In this document: positions 63,503 through 64,000 of the stretch, piece after piece
How the letters are laid out: each line of letters begins with the position of its first letter
Numbering within the stretch: position 1 is the first letter of the stretch
NCBI RefSeq assembly: GCF_918797505.1
Contig: NC_092798.1
Location: forward strand, 13,529,501-13,593,500
Reading direction: 5' to 3'
Source: Bemisia tabaci
Taxonomy: Eukaryota > Arthropoda > Insecta > Hemiptera > Aleyrodidae
DNA length: 64,000 bases
Program-made: the position numbers and the translations under genes
The notes under the pieces: model-generated
Database searches by the model: none
Told to the model about the DNA's origin: nothing
What the model saw: the letters and a program-made list of their open reading frames with translations, nothing else

Positions 63503-63670
63503 TGGGCCTGTTGCATGCAAGAGATGCAGCCGTAAGAATAGACTTTTCAGAGGTTAAATGGCACGAAAATTACGATGGTCACATTAAAAAAGTCTGAAAT
63601 ACACTCCTTACTGCGCAATTTGCGTTGTTAAGAACGCGCTTTTTCAAATTTCCCGCGTCTGGGGGCAGTT
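63503..63670. repeat. Family P end joined to family Q
   Basis: GGGCCTGTTGCATGC (63503-63517) then GAAAATTACGATGGTCACATTAAAAAAGTCTGAAAT (in part) ... TTTCCCGCGTCTGGGGGC, similar to 61295-61420. Confidence 0.55.
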
Positions 63671-64000
63671 TTCTAATCACCGGAAACGAGCAAACGGCGG
63701 GCTCGGTGGTTTCCGGAAGATGCCGAGTCGTTGTTGTTGTTGTTCTTTTTTCCTTCAGTTTGTTTACAAACCCAACGTGATCTCTTATAGTGGTCCATAT
63801 ACGCTTTACGCAGTAACTGAATTAATATATATATATAGAGTCGCTTTATAACGCACTCTGGCGTTCTACGACACCCAAACGCCACATATGCCTGTCTTCC
63901 CAGAGGTTATCGGGCAACTGACACCGCAACATCTCTTCGTCAACGCCCTGCCGCCAACCCTTTACGGGACGTCCCCGTCGCCTCTTCCCAGGTGGTACCC
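63671..64000. other. Right window edge, no gene recognised
   Basis: A (GTT)n run at 63731-63745 and a short (TA)n at 63826-63836. The final bases CGCCTCTTCCCAGGTGGTACCC do not form a recognisable feature. Confidence 0.4.

Noticed and set aside
1..64000. Search for a multi-gene defence, toxin-antitoxin or biosynthetic system
   Set aside because: No cluster of domain-bearing ORFs outside the copia element and the left-edge pair; the window is repeat-dominated arthropod DNA.

Overview
This window looks like repeat-dominated, gene-poor nuclear DNA from an arthropod, most likely an insect. The supporting signs are (TTAGG)n-type tracts at two places, an insect-like tRNA-Ala(AGC), a Ty1/copia retrotransposon with a half-initiator-tRNA primer site, mariner remains and a very dense population of small inverted-repeat elements. 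A hemipteran such as a whitefly would fit, but species is a guess. I found no complete host protein-coding gene. Most open frames are by-products of palindromic repeats or tandem arrays.

Left edge (1-1.5 kb): the end of a frame-broken gene resembling the DUF8207 family of mobile-element or virus-like origin. Seven bases after it lies a small intact ORF with a fibre-like DAVN motif and a coiled-coil tail. A poly(A) signal candidate and a tRNA-like relic follow, then (2.4-2.9 kb) 37-bp and 105-bp tandem repeats abutting a TTAGG tract.

Middle (3-42 kb): dozens of 100-600-bp foldback (MITE-like) elements in about twenty families, plus a palindromic mariner derivative (8250-9245), one tRNA-Ala gene (26131-26203, minus strand), a 28-bp minisatellite (35.0-35.4 kb) and a 19-bp array (40.5 kb). 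The dominant family (A, CACTGG termini, about 230 bp) has 14 full or partial copies, and eight of them are flanked by identical 2-bp duplications.

42.1-44.5 kb: a 2377-bp inverted-repeat element inserted inside another MITE with an 11-bp duplication. It carries an AACCT (telomere-type) tract and 19 units of a 104-bp satellite.

47.2-52.6 kb: a 5430-bp copia element with identical 244-bp LTRs and a TTCTC target duplication. It has a small membrane-protein ORF ahead of gag, and a gag-pol region interrupted by about six frameshifts. The right part (52.6-64 kb) returns to nested MITEs, GC-rich patches and short arrays.

No operon-like or defence-system organisation is visible. The interest lies in the structure and nesting of the mobile elements.
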